64,000 nucleotides of DNA from Arthrobacter woluwensis (GTDB taxonomy: Bacteria; Actinomycetota; Actinomycetes; Actinomycetales; Micrococcaceae), in the NCBI RefSeq assembly GCF_030816155.1, contig NZ_JAUSXR010000001.1, forward strand, positions 558,001-622,000, in the 5' to 3' direction. Below the pieces are notes generated by a model that was given only the letters and a program-made list of their open reading frames with translations, did no database searches and was not told the origin of the DNA. Position 1 is the first letter of the stretch; the number at the start of each line of letters is the position of its first letter. The position numbers and the translations under genes were made by a program. Shown here one piece after another: positions 48,682-56,735 of this stretch.

Positions 48682-49622
48682 CAGAGGTTCTTCTCGGTCA
48701 GGTTGAGGGCGGTGGCGAGGTCGAAGAGCGGCTGGTAGTCGTCCTTCGTGACGGCGACCATGGGGCCGGGAGGGGTCACGTCGAGGAAGGCGCCGACCTT
48801 GGCGACGTCCTTCGTGTCGAGCTGAAGGAGCGCATCCGCGACGGCCTTCTTGAACGCCGGGTCGGCATCCTTGCGGACCGTGATCGGGTCGTTGGGGATG
48901 GGGTCGGAGGCCCAGATCTGACGGAAGTCGGCTGCCTTGAAGGAGCCTTCCTTGGTGGCGGTGGCCAGGGTCTGGGTGTTGATCTCGGCCGCGTCGACCT
49001 TGCCGTTCTTCAGGGCGAGGAGGGCTTCCGGGTGGCCGCCGGCGTAGTCGAGCTTGACGTCCTTCTCAGCGATGCCGGCCTTCTGCAGGGCGTAGCGGGG
49101 CAGGGCGTCACCGGAGGTGGAGCCGTTGGACCCGAGGGCGAGGGTCTTGCCCTTGAGGTCGTTGATGGACTTCAGGGGGCTGTCCTTGGGAACCCAGATC
49201 CCGGCCTTGTAGCTCGAGAGCTTCTTGTCCGCCGTCGCGAAGGAGGCGAGCGGCTCGGCGCCGGCCTGCTGGCTGGCGAAGACGAAGCCCAGCGGGCCGA
49301 ACTCGCCCAGGTCGAGCTTGCCGTTGCGCATGGCGAGGACTTCGGCGGCGTAGTCGTCGACCACCTGGACCTTGACAGGGCAGTTGAGCTTCTTGGAGAG
49401 GGCGTCGGCGAGGACGTTGTAGGCCGGGATCAGCTTGTCAGGGGCCTCGTACGGCTCGATGCCGAACTTGATCTCACCGTTGGGGCACGTGGCGGAGGCG
49501 TCGCCCGCGGAGGCGGTGCCCGTGCCGGCCTGAGAGGCGCCGCCGCAGGCGCTGAGGGCGAGTGCCGCGGTGAGCGAGAGGGCCGCCGTGGCGGTGATCC
49601 GGGCGCGCGAAAGCTGCTTCAT
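48681..49622 (-). CDS. phnD: Phosphonate ABC transporter substrate-binding lipoprotein
   Basis: The 313-residue protein has a lipoprotein signal peptide with lipobox LSAC at about residues 23-26, followed by a PhnD-type periplasmic-binding domain (IKFGIEPYEAPDKLIPAYNV, GKLDLGEFGPLGFVFASQ, KGKTLALGSNGSTSGDALP). It binds a phosphonate outside the membrane for PhnC/PhnE. Aminoethylphosphonate or a derivative is suggested by the neighbouring catabolic genes. The stop shares a base with the phnC start. Confidence 0.93.
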   Translation of the reverse strand: MKQLSRARITATAALSLTAALALSACGGASQAGTGTASAGDASATCPNGEIKFGIEPYEAPDKLIPAYNVLADALSKKLNCPVKVQVVDDYAAEVLAMRNGKLDLGEFGPLGFVFASQQAGAEPLASFATADKKLSSYKAGIWVPKDSPLKSINDLKGKTLALGSNGSTSGDALPRYALQKAGIAEKDVKLDYAGGHPEALLALKNGKVDAAEINTQTLATATKEGSFKAADFRQIWASDPIPNDPITVRKDADPAFKKAVADALLQLDTKDVAKVGAFLDVTPPGPMVAVTKDDYQPLFDLATALNLTEKNL

Positions 49623-49671
49623 GATGTTCCTTTGAGAAGAGGTGCCGGAGAGGCGGGAGGGGAAGGAGTGG

Positions 49672-50823
49672 TCAGGCGAAGAGGGCGTCGATGGTGCGCT
49701 CGGCCAGGCCGAACGAGAGTGTCATGCCGACGCCCGAGGTGACGGACACGGCGGTGACCTGCGGGAGGACCTCCTGCTGGAAGAGCGGCGCGACCTCCGA
49801 GGAGGCGTACACGCCCTGCCACCGCTCGATGACCCGGGGCCGTGACCCGAGGGTCGACTCGAGGTGCTCCAGGAGGGTGCCGGTGACGGTTTCGTCCAGG
49901 AAGGGCGGGGCGCTCTGGTGGTAGTGGTGCGAGTCGCCCAGCAGGAGGGAGCCGTCAGGCCGCTGGGTGAACATGACGTTCGCGCCGACTTCCAGCAGCT
50001 CGGGCGCGGTGGTCGAGACCTCGTCGCGCAGGGCTCCTGCGGCATCGGTCTCGACGAAGGCGGGGTAGCGGAGCATGGAGGTCGCGGTGAGGACCGCCGG
50101 GCCCAGGTGGAAGCCGTCGGGCATGCGGCCGAGCGCCATGGTGAGCGTGCAGCGCTGGATGCGGTGCGCGGCGGCCTCCTCCGGGAAGAGGTAGTCCAGA
50201 TCGTGCCCCACGCACACCACGACCTGGGAGGCGGTGAGGTCGCCGCGGGAGGTGCTGACCCGGACGCCGCCGTCGGGCAGCGGGGTGAAGCCGGTGGCCG
50301 AGGTGTTCCAGGAGACGTCGGCGTTCGGCAGGGAATCCAGCCAGGACGCGATCCGGGCCACGGTCGTGCGGGGGTCGACACGCAGATCGTCGCGGAGGAA
50401 CGCCCCACCGATCAGCCCGGGCCAGCCGGTCTGCGTGCCCGCGGGTCCGAGCTTGGCGCGGGTGGCGGCCGCGTCGAGGACGGTGACCTGGCCCGGTTCG
50501 CGGGTGGCGGAGAGTTCGCGCAGGACGGCGAGTTCGGCCTCCGTGCGGGCGACGACGACGGCGCCCGAGGTGGCGGCCCAGAACCCGGCGAGTTCGGAGA
50601 ACTTGAGCCACTGCCGGCGGGACGCCTGCGCCAGCTTGTAGAGCTCCCCGCTCTGGGCGGTGATGCAGCAGTGGCCGAAGTTCCGGATGGAGGCGCCCAC
50701 GGCCTGGTGATCCCGGTCGATCACGCGGACGGTCAGGCCGCGCTCGGCGGCGACGGCGGCATGGGCCAGGCCCACGATGCCGGCGCCGACCACCAGGAGG
50801 TCGGTTGAGATTTCCTTGTTCAC
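49672..50823 (-). CDS. FAD-dependent oxidoreductase of phosphonate clusters (HpnW/TIGR03364 type)
   Basis: The roughly 383-residue DAO-superfamily flavoprotein begins ISTDLLVVGAGIVGLAHAAV (GxGxxG FAD motif), with SIRNFGHCCITAQSGELYKL and a C-terminal SGVGMTLSFGLAERTIDALF. This family recurs beside PhnX-like hydrolases, and members are thought to deaminate aminoethylphosphonate-type amines to an aldehyde. The start GTG at 50823 lacks a strong ribosome site. phnD follows after 49 bp on the same strand, so this gene heads the operon. Confidence 0.85.
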   Translation of the reverse strand: MNKEISTDLLVVGAGIVGLAHAAVAAERGLTVRVIDRDHQAVGASIRNFGHCCITAQSGELYKLAQASRRQWLKFSELAGFWAATSGAVVVARTEAELAVLRELSATREPGQVTVLDAAATRAKLGPAGTQTGWPGLIGGAFLRDDLRVDPRTTVARIASWLDSLPNADVSWNTSATGFTPLPDGGVRVSTSRGDLTASQVVVCVGHDLDYLFPEEAAAHRIQRCTLTMALGRMPDGFHLGPAVLTATSMLRYPAFVETDAAGALRDEVSTTAPELLEVGANVMFTQRPDGSLLLGDSHHYHQSAPPFLDETVTGTLLEHLESTLGSRPRVIERWQGVYASSEVAPLFQQEVLPQVTAVSVTSGVGMTLSFGLAERTIDALFA

Positions 50824-50873
50824 GGAACCAGCGTGCCGGAGCCGGAGCGGACGGTTCAAGCCCAAACGAGGGT

Positions 50874-50879
50874 TGTATA
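50874..50879 (-). promoter_or_regulatory. -10 box of the phosphonate operon
   Basis: TATACA is read on the minus strand about 50 bases before the flavoprotein start. It abuts the first GntR-type repeat (50886-50905), which would cover the -35 region. Confidence 0.5.
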
Positions 50880-50885
50880 GACAGC

Positions 50886-50936
50886 TTCACGCAGTGTTCA
50901 CCCAGGGCCGGGTCCGTTCACGCACAATTCACCCAG
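50886..50936. promoter_or_regulatory. Two 20-bp direct repeats, candidate GntR operators
   Basis: TTCACGCAGTGTTCACCCAG at 50886-50905 and TTCACGCACAATTCACCCAG at 50917-50936 agree at 17 of 20 positions. Their start-to-start distance is 31 bp, about three helical turns. Each contains two TTCAC units 11 bp apart. They lie in the divergent space between the phosphonate operon and its GntR regulator. Confidence 0.7.
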
Positions 50937-50976
50937 CTCGGCGCATCTTCCCCGGTTTCGCCAGGAAGTGCACTTG

Positions 50977-50982
50977 TATGAT
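50977..50982 (+). promoter_or_regulatory. -10 box for a leaderless gntR transcript
   Basis: TATGAT ends 6 bases before the GTG at 50989, with no Shine-Dalgarno sequence in between. This supports 50989 as start and a leaderless mRNA. Confidence 0.55.
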
Positions 50983-50988
50983 CAAGTC

Positions 50989-51750
50989 GTGAGCATTCAG
51001 CCGACATCACCGCTGCACCGCCGCCTGAGCGAAGAGTTCATGGCCCGCATCAACAACGGCACCTGGCCGGCCGGGAGCCGTCTCCCGAGCGAGGCCGAGC
51101 TGTGCCGCGAATTCGGCACCAGCAGGGGCCCCATCCGCCAGGCACTCGCCTTCCTCAGGAGCGAAGGCGCCATCAGTGGCGGGCGCGGGCGCTCGCCGGT
51201 GGTGCGGGGCGGTGTGCCGTCCCAGTCCTTCTCCACCTTCAACTCCTTCACCGAGTGGGCCCGGAAGATGGGCAAGGAGCCGGGCCAGCGCACCGTGGAG
51301 GTCGCCATCCGGCAGGCCGGCCCCGAGGCCGCGGCGGCGCTGGACATCGCGGTGGGGGACAAGGTGGTGGACGTCGTGCGCGTCCGCTACCTCGACGGCG
51401 AGGTGGCGATGCTGGAGACCAGCACGTTCATCCACGAGGTGGGCCGGCTGCTCCTGGACTTCGACACCGACGGCGGTTCCATCTTCGAATTCCTCCGGCA
51501 GCAGGGCATCCGGATCCACAGCGCCCGCCACACGATCGACGCGGTCGCGGCCTCGCCGGCTCAGGCCGAGGCCCTCGGGACCCAGCCGGGTTCGCCCCTG
51601 CTGCGGGAACGGCGCCTGACCGCCACGGAGGACGGGACGCATGTGGAGCTCGCCGAGGACTGCTACCTGCCGGGCATCACCAACTTCAGCATCGACAACA
51701 CCGTGGAACAGCGGGCAGCGCTGATCCGCATCCACACCGAAGGACACTGA
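50989..51750 (+). CDS. GntR-family regulator of the phosphonate cluster (HutC/UTRA type)
   Basis: The 253-residue protein has an N-terminal winged helix (SRLPSEAELCREFGTSRGPI) and a UTRA effector domain from about residue 85 (VRYLDGEVAMLETSTFI, PLLRERRLTATEDGTHVELA). It diverges from the flavoprotein-phnDCE operon and is followed after 1 bp by the PhnX-like hydrolase gene. It therefore probably controls both sides. The repeats at 50886-50936 are its likely binding sites. The GTG at 50989 is preferred over 50968 because of the -10 spacing. Confidence 0.9.
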   Translation: MSIQPTSPLHRRLSEEFMARINNGTWPAGSRLPSEAELCREFGTSRGPIRQALAFLRSEGAISGGRGRSPVVRGGVPSQSFSTFNSFTEWARKMGKEPGQRTVEVAIRQAGPEAAAALDIAVGDKVVDVVRVRYLDGEVAMLETSTFIHEVGRLLLDFDTDGGSIFEFLRQQGIRIHSARHTIDAVAASPAQAEALGTQPGSPLLRERRLTATEDGTHVELAEDCYLPGITNFSIDNTVEQRAALIRIHTEGH

Positions 51751-51751
51751 C

Positions 51752-52441
51752 ATGACGCATCTGGTCGCCTGTGACATGGCCGGCACCACCATCGACGAGC
51801 ACGGCGACGTGTACCGCGCCCTGGCCCAGAGCGTGGAGGAGGCGGGGGTTCGCACCACCGAGGAGGACGTCCAGGCCTGGATGGGCGCGGACAAGGTGGA
51901 GGCCATCACGGCGCTGCTGAAGCTCGGGGGCCACGACGCCGACCCGGCCACCGTGGCGCACTCCTTCTCCCGCTTCCGCGAGATCCTCGCCGCCCTGTAC
52001 GCGGAGAACCCGCCCACCGCTTTGCCGGGCGTCGAGGAGGCCCTGAACGGGCTGCGGGCGCGCGGCGTGAAGGTGGCCCTGACCACCGGCTTCTCCGCCG
52101 ACGTCGCGCATCCTCTGTTGCACGCGCTGAACTGGACGACCGCGGACGCTCCCGACGCCGGCCAGGCGGCGCTCGTGCTCGACGCGGTGGTCACGAGCGA
52201 CGAGGTGAGCGCGGGCCGGCCCGCGCCGTTCATGATCCACCGGGCCATGGAGCGCACCGGGGTCCTGGATGTGCGGGACGTCCTGGCGGTGGGGGACACC
52301 GTCAACGACCTGCAGGCCGCGGAGCATGCTGGGGTCCGGGGCATTGGCGTCCTGACCGGCAAGCTGGGCCGCGAGGAGCTGGCCGCGCACCCGCACGAGG
52401 CCATCCTCGAGTCCGTGGCGGACCTCCCGGCGCTCGTCTGA
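51752..52441 (+). CDS. PhnX-like HAD hydrolase (phosphonatase-like)
   Basis: The 229-residue HAD-family hydrolase has motif I DMAGTTIDEHGDVY with the catalytic Asp near residue 8, motif II VALTTGFS near 110 and the motif IV-type AVGDTVNDLQAAEHAGV near 180. The cap segment AWMGADKVEAI has a Lys where PhnX (MGLLK) carries its Schiff-base lysine. Phosphonoacetaldehyde hydrolysis is therefore plausible, although proteins annotated as phosphonatase-like vary. It starts 1 bp after gntR, so the two are cotranscribed. Confidence 0.85.
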   Translation: MTHLVACDMAGTTIDEHGDVYRALAQSVEEAGVRTTEEDVQAWMGADKVEAITALLKLGGHDADPATVAHSFSRFREILAALYAENPPTALPGVEEALNGLRARGVKVALTTGFSADVAHPLLHALNWTTADAPDAGQAALVLDAVVTSDEVSAGRPAPFMIHRAMERTGVLDVRDVLAVGDTVNDLQAAEHAGVRGIGVLTGKLGREELAAHPHEAILESVADLPALV

Positions 52442-52473
52442 CGGGACCCTGCCAGGAAGCCAGCGCAGGACAC

Positions 52474-52525
52474 GCGAAACGGCGACGGCCGGTGGAAATT
52501 CTTCCACCGGCCGTCGCCGTTTCGC
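52474..52525. terminator. 24-bp perfect inverted repeat between convergent genes
   Basis: Arms 52474-52497 and 52502-52525 are exact complements with an ATTC loop. The GCGAAA..TTTCGC ends give short A/T runs on each side. It separates the PhnX-like gene (+) from the sugar-binding protein gene (-) and probably terminates both. Confidence 0.88.
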
Positions 52526-52576
52526 TTGCCCCGCTCAGCGGAGCCGGTTCACCTGAGGGGATTCACTCCCCGGGGA

Positions 52577-53674
52577 TCACTTGGTGATCGGGCCGAGGAC
52601 CGGATCGCCTTCGTAAGCGGTCTTGACGTTCTCCTTGGTCACGATGACCGGGGGGAGCAGGAAGGCCGGAACGACCTTCACGCCGTTGTTGTAGGACTTG
52701 TCGTCATTGATCTCCGGCTTGTTGCCGGCCTGCAGACCCTTGACCATCTCGAGAGCGTGCTCCACGAGCTTGCGGGTGTCCTTGTTGATGGTGGAGTACT
52801 GCTGACCCGCCATGATGGACTTCACGGACTCGACCTCGGAATCCTGACCGGTGACCACAGGGGTCGGCTTGCCGGCGGCCTTGACCGAGGTCAGGATGGC
52901 GCGGGCCAGGGTGTCGTTCGGGGAGAGCACGCCGTCCAGCGAGGCGGAGCCGTAGCTGCCGGCCAGGATGGTGTCCATGCGCTTCTGGGCGTTCTCGGCC
53001 TTCCAGCCCTGGGTCACGGCCTGCTCGAAGCTCTTCTGACCGGAGACGACCTTGAGGGTGCCGTCGTCGATCTTCGGCTTCAGCACGCTCATGGCGCCGT
53101 CGAAGAAGACCTTCGCGTTGGCGTCATCCGGGGAGCCCGCGAAGAGCTCGACGTTGTACGGGCCGCTGGCCTTCTTGGACTTCATGCCGTCGAGCAGGGC
53201 CTGGCCCTGCAGCTCGCCGACCTTGAAGTTGTCGTAAGCCACGTAGTAGTCCACGGCGTCGGTGTTCTTGACCAGGCGGTCATAGGCGATGACGATCGCG
53301 CCGTTGTCGTGAGCCTGCTTCAGCTGGGTGCCGAGCTGGGAGCCGTCGATGGCGCCGACCACGATGACCTTGGCGCCCTTGGTGACCATGGAGCTGATCT
53401 GGTTCTGCTGCTCCGAGACGCCACCGTTGGCGAACTGGACGTCAGCCTTGAAACCGGCACCGGTCAGACCGTCGTTGAAGAGCTTCTCCGCGAGGACCCA
53501 GTTCTCACTGGTCTTCTGGGGAAGAGCGACGCCGATCAGGGCGTCCTTGGCGAAACCGGCCGCGCCGGAGGCGTTCCCGCTGGAGCCGGACTCGCTGCGG
53601 CCACAGGCCGTGAGAGCCAGCGCGGCGATGGCGGTGATGGCGGCGACTTTGCCCGCTTTTCCGAACATGCGCAT
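52577..53674 (-). CDS. chvE: Multiple-sugar ABC transporter substrate-binding lipoprotein (ChvE/XylF type)
   Basis: The 365-residue protein has a lipobox LTAC at about residues 21-24 and a PBP type I domain (IGVALPQKTSENWVLAEKLF, IVVGAIDGSQLGTQLKQAHD, VLSPNDTLARAILTSVK, VTGQDSEVESVKSIMAGQ). It captures monosaccharides such as xylose, glucose or arabinose for the permease and ATPase encoded upstream on the same strand. It is last in the mmsA-mmsB-chvE unit. Placing the binding protein last is less usual than placing it first. Confidence 0.92.
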   Translation of the reverse strand: MRMFGKAGKVAAITAIAALALTACGRSESGSSGNASGAAGFAKDALIGVALPQKTSENWVLAEKLFNDGLTGAGFKADVQFANGGVSEQQNQISSMVTKGAKVIVVGAIDGSQLGTQLKQAHDNGAIVIAYDRLVKNTDAVDYYVAYDNFKVGELQGQALLDGMKSKKASGPYNVELFAGSPDDANAKVFFDGAMSVLKPKIDDGTLKVVSGQKSFEQAVTQGWKAENAQKRMDTILAGSYGSASLDGVLSPNDTLARAILTSVKAAGKPTPVVTGQDSEVESVKSIMAGQQYSTINKDTRKLVEHALEMVKGLQAGNKPEINDDKSYNNGVKVVPAFLLPPVIVTKENVKTAYEGDPVLGPITK

Positions 53675-53742
53675 GAGTGCATTCTCTTTCTATTGGTGAT
53701 CCGGCGGCACCGGAGTGCCGCAGCGGTTCGGGGTGTTCGGCC

Positions 53743-54972
53743 TCAGGCGGCCTTGGTTTCGGTTTTGGATCCGAAGTTCTTGAGCAGCAGGCCGGTGATG
53801 GACCGCTTGCCCTGGGACTTGTTGTAGACATCGAACGCGACGGCGACCAGGAGCACCAGACCCTTGATGATCTGAGTCCAGTCGGCGCCCACGCTCATGA
53901 GCTGCAGACCGTTGTTCAGCAGGGCCATGACGAGACCACCGACGATGGAACCCACCACGGTGCCCACACCGCCGGAGACCGCCGCGCCACCGATGAACAC
54001 GGCCGCGATGGCGTCGAGCTCCCAGCCGACACCGTCGAACGGGCCGGAGGCGGTGGAACGGGCGACGAAGATCATGCCGGCCAGACCCGCCAGGATCGAC
54101 ATGTTCATCATGACCAGGAAGTCGATGCGCTTGGCCTGCACGCCGGAGAGCTCGGCCGCGTGCTTGTTGCCGCCCACGGCGTAGATGTGGCGGCCGACGA
54201 TCGTGCGGGAGGTGATGAAGCCGTAGATCAGGACGAGGACCGCGAGGATGATGCCCGGCACCGGGAAGGACGTGCCCGGACGGCCGGTGGCGAAGAGGTA
54301 CGTCGCGTAGGCGATGGCGCCGCAGATGAGCACCAGGCGAGTGACGACGACCCACATCTCGTCGACGTCGGCACCGAGGGCCTGGGCGGCCTTGCGGCGG
54401 CGCAGTTCACCCCAGATGATGGCGGCGATGGCGGCGAGGCCCAGCAGCAGCGTGAGGTTGTTGAACCCGGTGTCGGGACCGACCTCCGGCAGGTAGCCGG
54501 CGCCGATGGTCTGGAAGTCGTTCGGGACGGGGATGGTGTTCGACTTGCCGAGGAGCTGGTTCAGACCGCGGAAGAGCAGCATGCCGGCCAGCGTGACGAT
54601 GAACGCCGGGATGCCGACGTAGGCCACCCAGAAGCCCTGCCACGCTCCCACGATCGCGCCCAGCAGCAGGCCGATCAGGATGCCCACCCAGGAGGGGACG
54701 CCCCAGTCCCGGACGATCAGGGCGACGCTGATGCCCACGAAGGCCGCCACCGAGCCGACCGAGAGATCGATGTGCCCGGCGATGATGACGAGCACCATGC
54801 CGATCGCGAGGATCAGGATGTAGGAGTTGCCGTTGAACAGGTTGATGATGTTCTCGGGCGTGAGGGTGATGCCGCCGGTCAGGATCTGGAAGAAGACGAT
54901 CAGGAAGACGAGGGCGAAGATCATGCCGAACTGACGGGTGTCGCCGCCGAAGATCTTTTTGAGTGCGTTCAT
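53743..54972 (-). CDS. mmsB: Multiple-monosaccharide ABC transporter permease
   Basis: The 409-residue BPD-type permease of the ribose/xylose family (XylH/GguB/MmsB) has about ten helices. Signatures are ILAIGMVLVIIAGHIDLSVG, FIVTLAGMLLFRGL, VGGNKHAAELSGVQAKRIDF and FIGGAAVSGGVGTVVGSIVG. It forms the channel for the ChvE-type binding protein. It lies 59 bp after mmsA and 68 bp before chvE. Confidence 0.93.
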   Translation of the reverse strand: MNALKKIFGGDTRQFGMIFALVFLIVFFQILTGGITLTPENIINLFNGNSYILILAIGMVLVIIAGHIDLSVGSVAAFVGISVALIVRDWGVPSWVGILIGLLLGAIVGAWQGFWVAYVGIPAFIVTLAGMLLFRGLNQLLGKSNTIPVPNDFQTIGAGYLPEVGPDTGFNNLTLLLGLAAIAAIIWGELRRRKAAQALGADVDEMWVVVTRLVLICGAIAYATYLFATGRPGTSFPVPGIILAVLVLIYGFITSRTIVGRHIYAVGGNKHAAELSGVQAKRIDFLVMMNMSILAGLAGMIFVARSTASGPFDGVGWELDAIAAVFIGGAAVSGGVGTVVGSIVGGLVMALLNNGLQLMSVGADWTQIIKGLVLLVAVAFDVYNKSQGKRSITGLLLKNFGSKTETKAA

Positions 54973-55031
54973 TGGTGATTCCTTGGGTGCGTGGTGAATG
55001 AGGCCGGGGCCCCACAGCAGCGGGAGGAGTG

Positions 55032-56582
55032 TCAGGCGGCCTGACGTTTGGCGGTCATGAGCTTCATCAAGTTCTCCTGAGTGGCGTCGTCCTTGTTCAC
55101 GACACCGGTCACCGAGCCTTCGAAGATCGTGTAGATGCGGTCCGAAAGCCCGAGCAGTTCCGGCAGCTCGGAGGAGATCACGATCACGCCCTTGCCCTGG
55201 CTGGCCAGGCGCTGGATGATGCCGTAGATCTCGTACTTGGCGCCCACGTCGATGCCACGGGTCGGTTCGTCCAGGATCAGGAGATCAGGGTCCGTGAACA
55301 TCCACTTGGCCAGGACCACCTTCTGCTGGTTGCCGCCGGAGAGCTTCGCGACGCCTTCCTCGACCGAGGGGGTCTTGGTGCGCAGGGACTTCCGGTAGTC
55401 CTCCGCGACCTCGAACTCGCGGTCCTCGTTCACCACGTTGTGCTTGCTCACGCCCTTGAGGTTCGCGGCGACGGTGGTGGTCTTGATGTCGTCCAGGAGG
55501 TTCAGGCCAAGGGACTTGCGGTCCTCGGTCACGTACCCCAGGCCGTGGTCGATGGCCTGGCGGACCGTGTTCATCCTGATCTCCTTGCCGTCCTTGATGA
55601 CGGTTCCGGAGATGAAGCGGCCATAAGAGTGGCCGAAGAGGGAACGGGCGAGTTCGGTGCGCCCGGCGCCCATGAGTCCTGCGAAGCCGACGATCTCGCC
55701 GCGGCGGACGAAGAAGTTCGAGCCCTTGCACACGAGGCGGTCCTCGATCTGCGGGTGGGCCACGGTCCAGTCCTTGACCTCGAAGAACACCTCGCCGATG
55801 TTCGGCGTGTGGTCCGGGAAACGGGATTCCAGGCTGCGGCCCACCATGCCCTTGATGATCCGGTCCTCGTTGACGCCGTCTGCCTTGACGTCCAGAGTCT
55901 CGATGGACTTGCCGTCACGGATGATGGTGATGGAGTCCGCGATCTGTTCGATCTCGTTGAGCTTGTGGGAGATGATGATCGACGTGATGCCCCTGCTCTT
56001 CAGGCCGAGCAGCAGGTCGAGCAGGTGCTGGGAGTCGCTCTCGTTCAGAGCGGCGGTGGGCTCGTCCAGGATCAGAAGCTTCACGGACTTGTTGAGCGCC
56101 TTGGCGATCTCCACGAGCTGCTGCTTGCCGACGCCGATCTCCTTGACCGGGGTGTCAGGATCATCGCTCAGGCCGACGCGGGCCAGCAGGTCCTTGGAGC
56201 GGAGGCGTGCCTCGGACCAGTTGATCACCCCGAACCGGGTGGGTTCATTGCCCAGGAAGATGTTCTCCATGATGGACAGCTCGGGGATGAGCGCGAGTTC
56301 CTGGTGGATGATCACGATGCCGGCGGCTTCGCTGGCGCGGATGTCCCGGAACTGCTGAACTTCGTTCTGGTACACGATGTCCCCGGCATAGGTGCCGTAC
56401 GGGTACACCCCGGAGAGCACCTTCATGAGTGTGGATTTCCCGGCCCCGTTTTCGCCGCAGATGGCGTGGATCTCGGCGACCTTCACTTTCAGGTTCACCT
56501 CGGAGAGCGCTTTGACGCCCGGGAACTCCTTGGTGATGGATCGCATTTCCAGGATCGTCGGGGCGGTGCTGGTCTCAGACAT
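55032..56582 (-). CDS. mmsA: Multiple-monosaccharide ABC transporter ATP-binding protein (double ATPase)
   Basis: The 516-residue protein has two fused ATPase domains. The first has Walker [10 protein letters not shown] near residue 40, a modified signature [15 protein letters not shown] and Walker [12 protein letters not shown]. The second has a degenerate Walker A ([16 protein letters not shown]) near 310, an intact signature [15 protein letters not shown] and Walker [15 protein letters not shown]. This asymmetry is normal in the RbsA/XylG/MmsA family. It is the first gene of the transporter unit. Confidence 0.94.
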   Translation of the reverse strand: MSETSTAPTILEMRSITKEFPGVKALSEVNLKVKVAEIHAICGENGAGKSTLMKVLSGVYPYGTYAGDIVYQNEVQQFRDIRASEAAGIVIIHQELALIPELSIMENIFLGNEPTRFGVINWSEARLRSKDLLARVGLSDDPDTPVKEIGVGKQQLVEIAKALNKSVKLLILDEPTAALNESDSQHLLDLLLGLKSRGITSIIISHKLNEIEQIADSITIIRDGKSIETLDVKADGVNEDRIIKGMVGRSLESRFPDHTPNIGEVFFEVKDWTVAHPQIEDRLVCKGSNFFVRRGEIVGFAGLMGAGRTELARSLFGHSYGRFISGTVIKDGKEIRMNTVRQAIDHGLGYVTEDRKSLGLNLLDDIKTTTVAANLKGVSKHNVVNEDREFEVAEDYRKSLRTKTPSVEEGVAKLSGGNQQKVVLAKWMFTDPDLLILDEPTRGIDVGAKYEIYGIIQRLASQGKGVIVISSELPELLGLSDRIYTIFEGSVTGVVNKDDATQENLMKLMTAKRQAA

Positions 56583-56671
56583 CGGTCGTCCTTGCCTCGA
56601 AGTCGTTCAGTGCGGACCAATCAAGTCCGCCGGTGGGCGCGCGATCCCTGTGGCTCGTGTCACCCTCTGAC

Positions 56672-56683
56672 CGATAAGTAAAC
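56672..56683. promoter_or_regulatory. Candidate ROK-regulator site upstream of mmsA
   Basis: CGATAAGTAAAC lies about 90 bp before the mmsA start. It matches 10 of 12 bases with CAATAAGTTAAC at 57960-57971 upstream of the ROK gene. A TTGACG hexamer lies just upstream on the minus strand, so the site overlaps a probable promoter. Confidence 0.5.
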
Positions 56684-56735
56684 TGGAAGCGGGCTATTGC
56701 CGTCAAGCCTTTAACGCAGAGCTCGTACCGAATCG

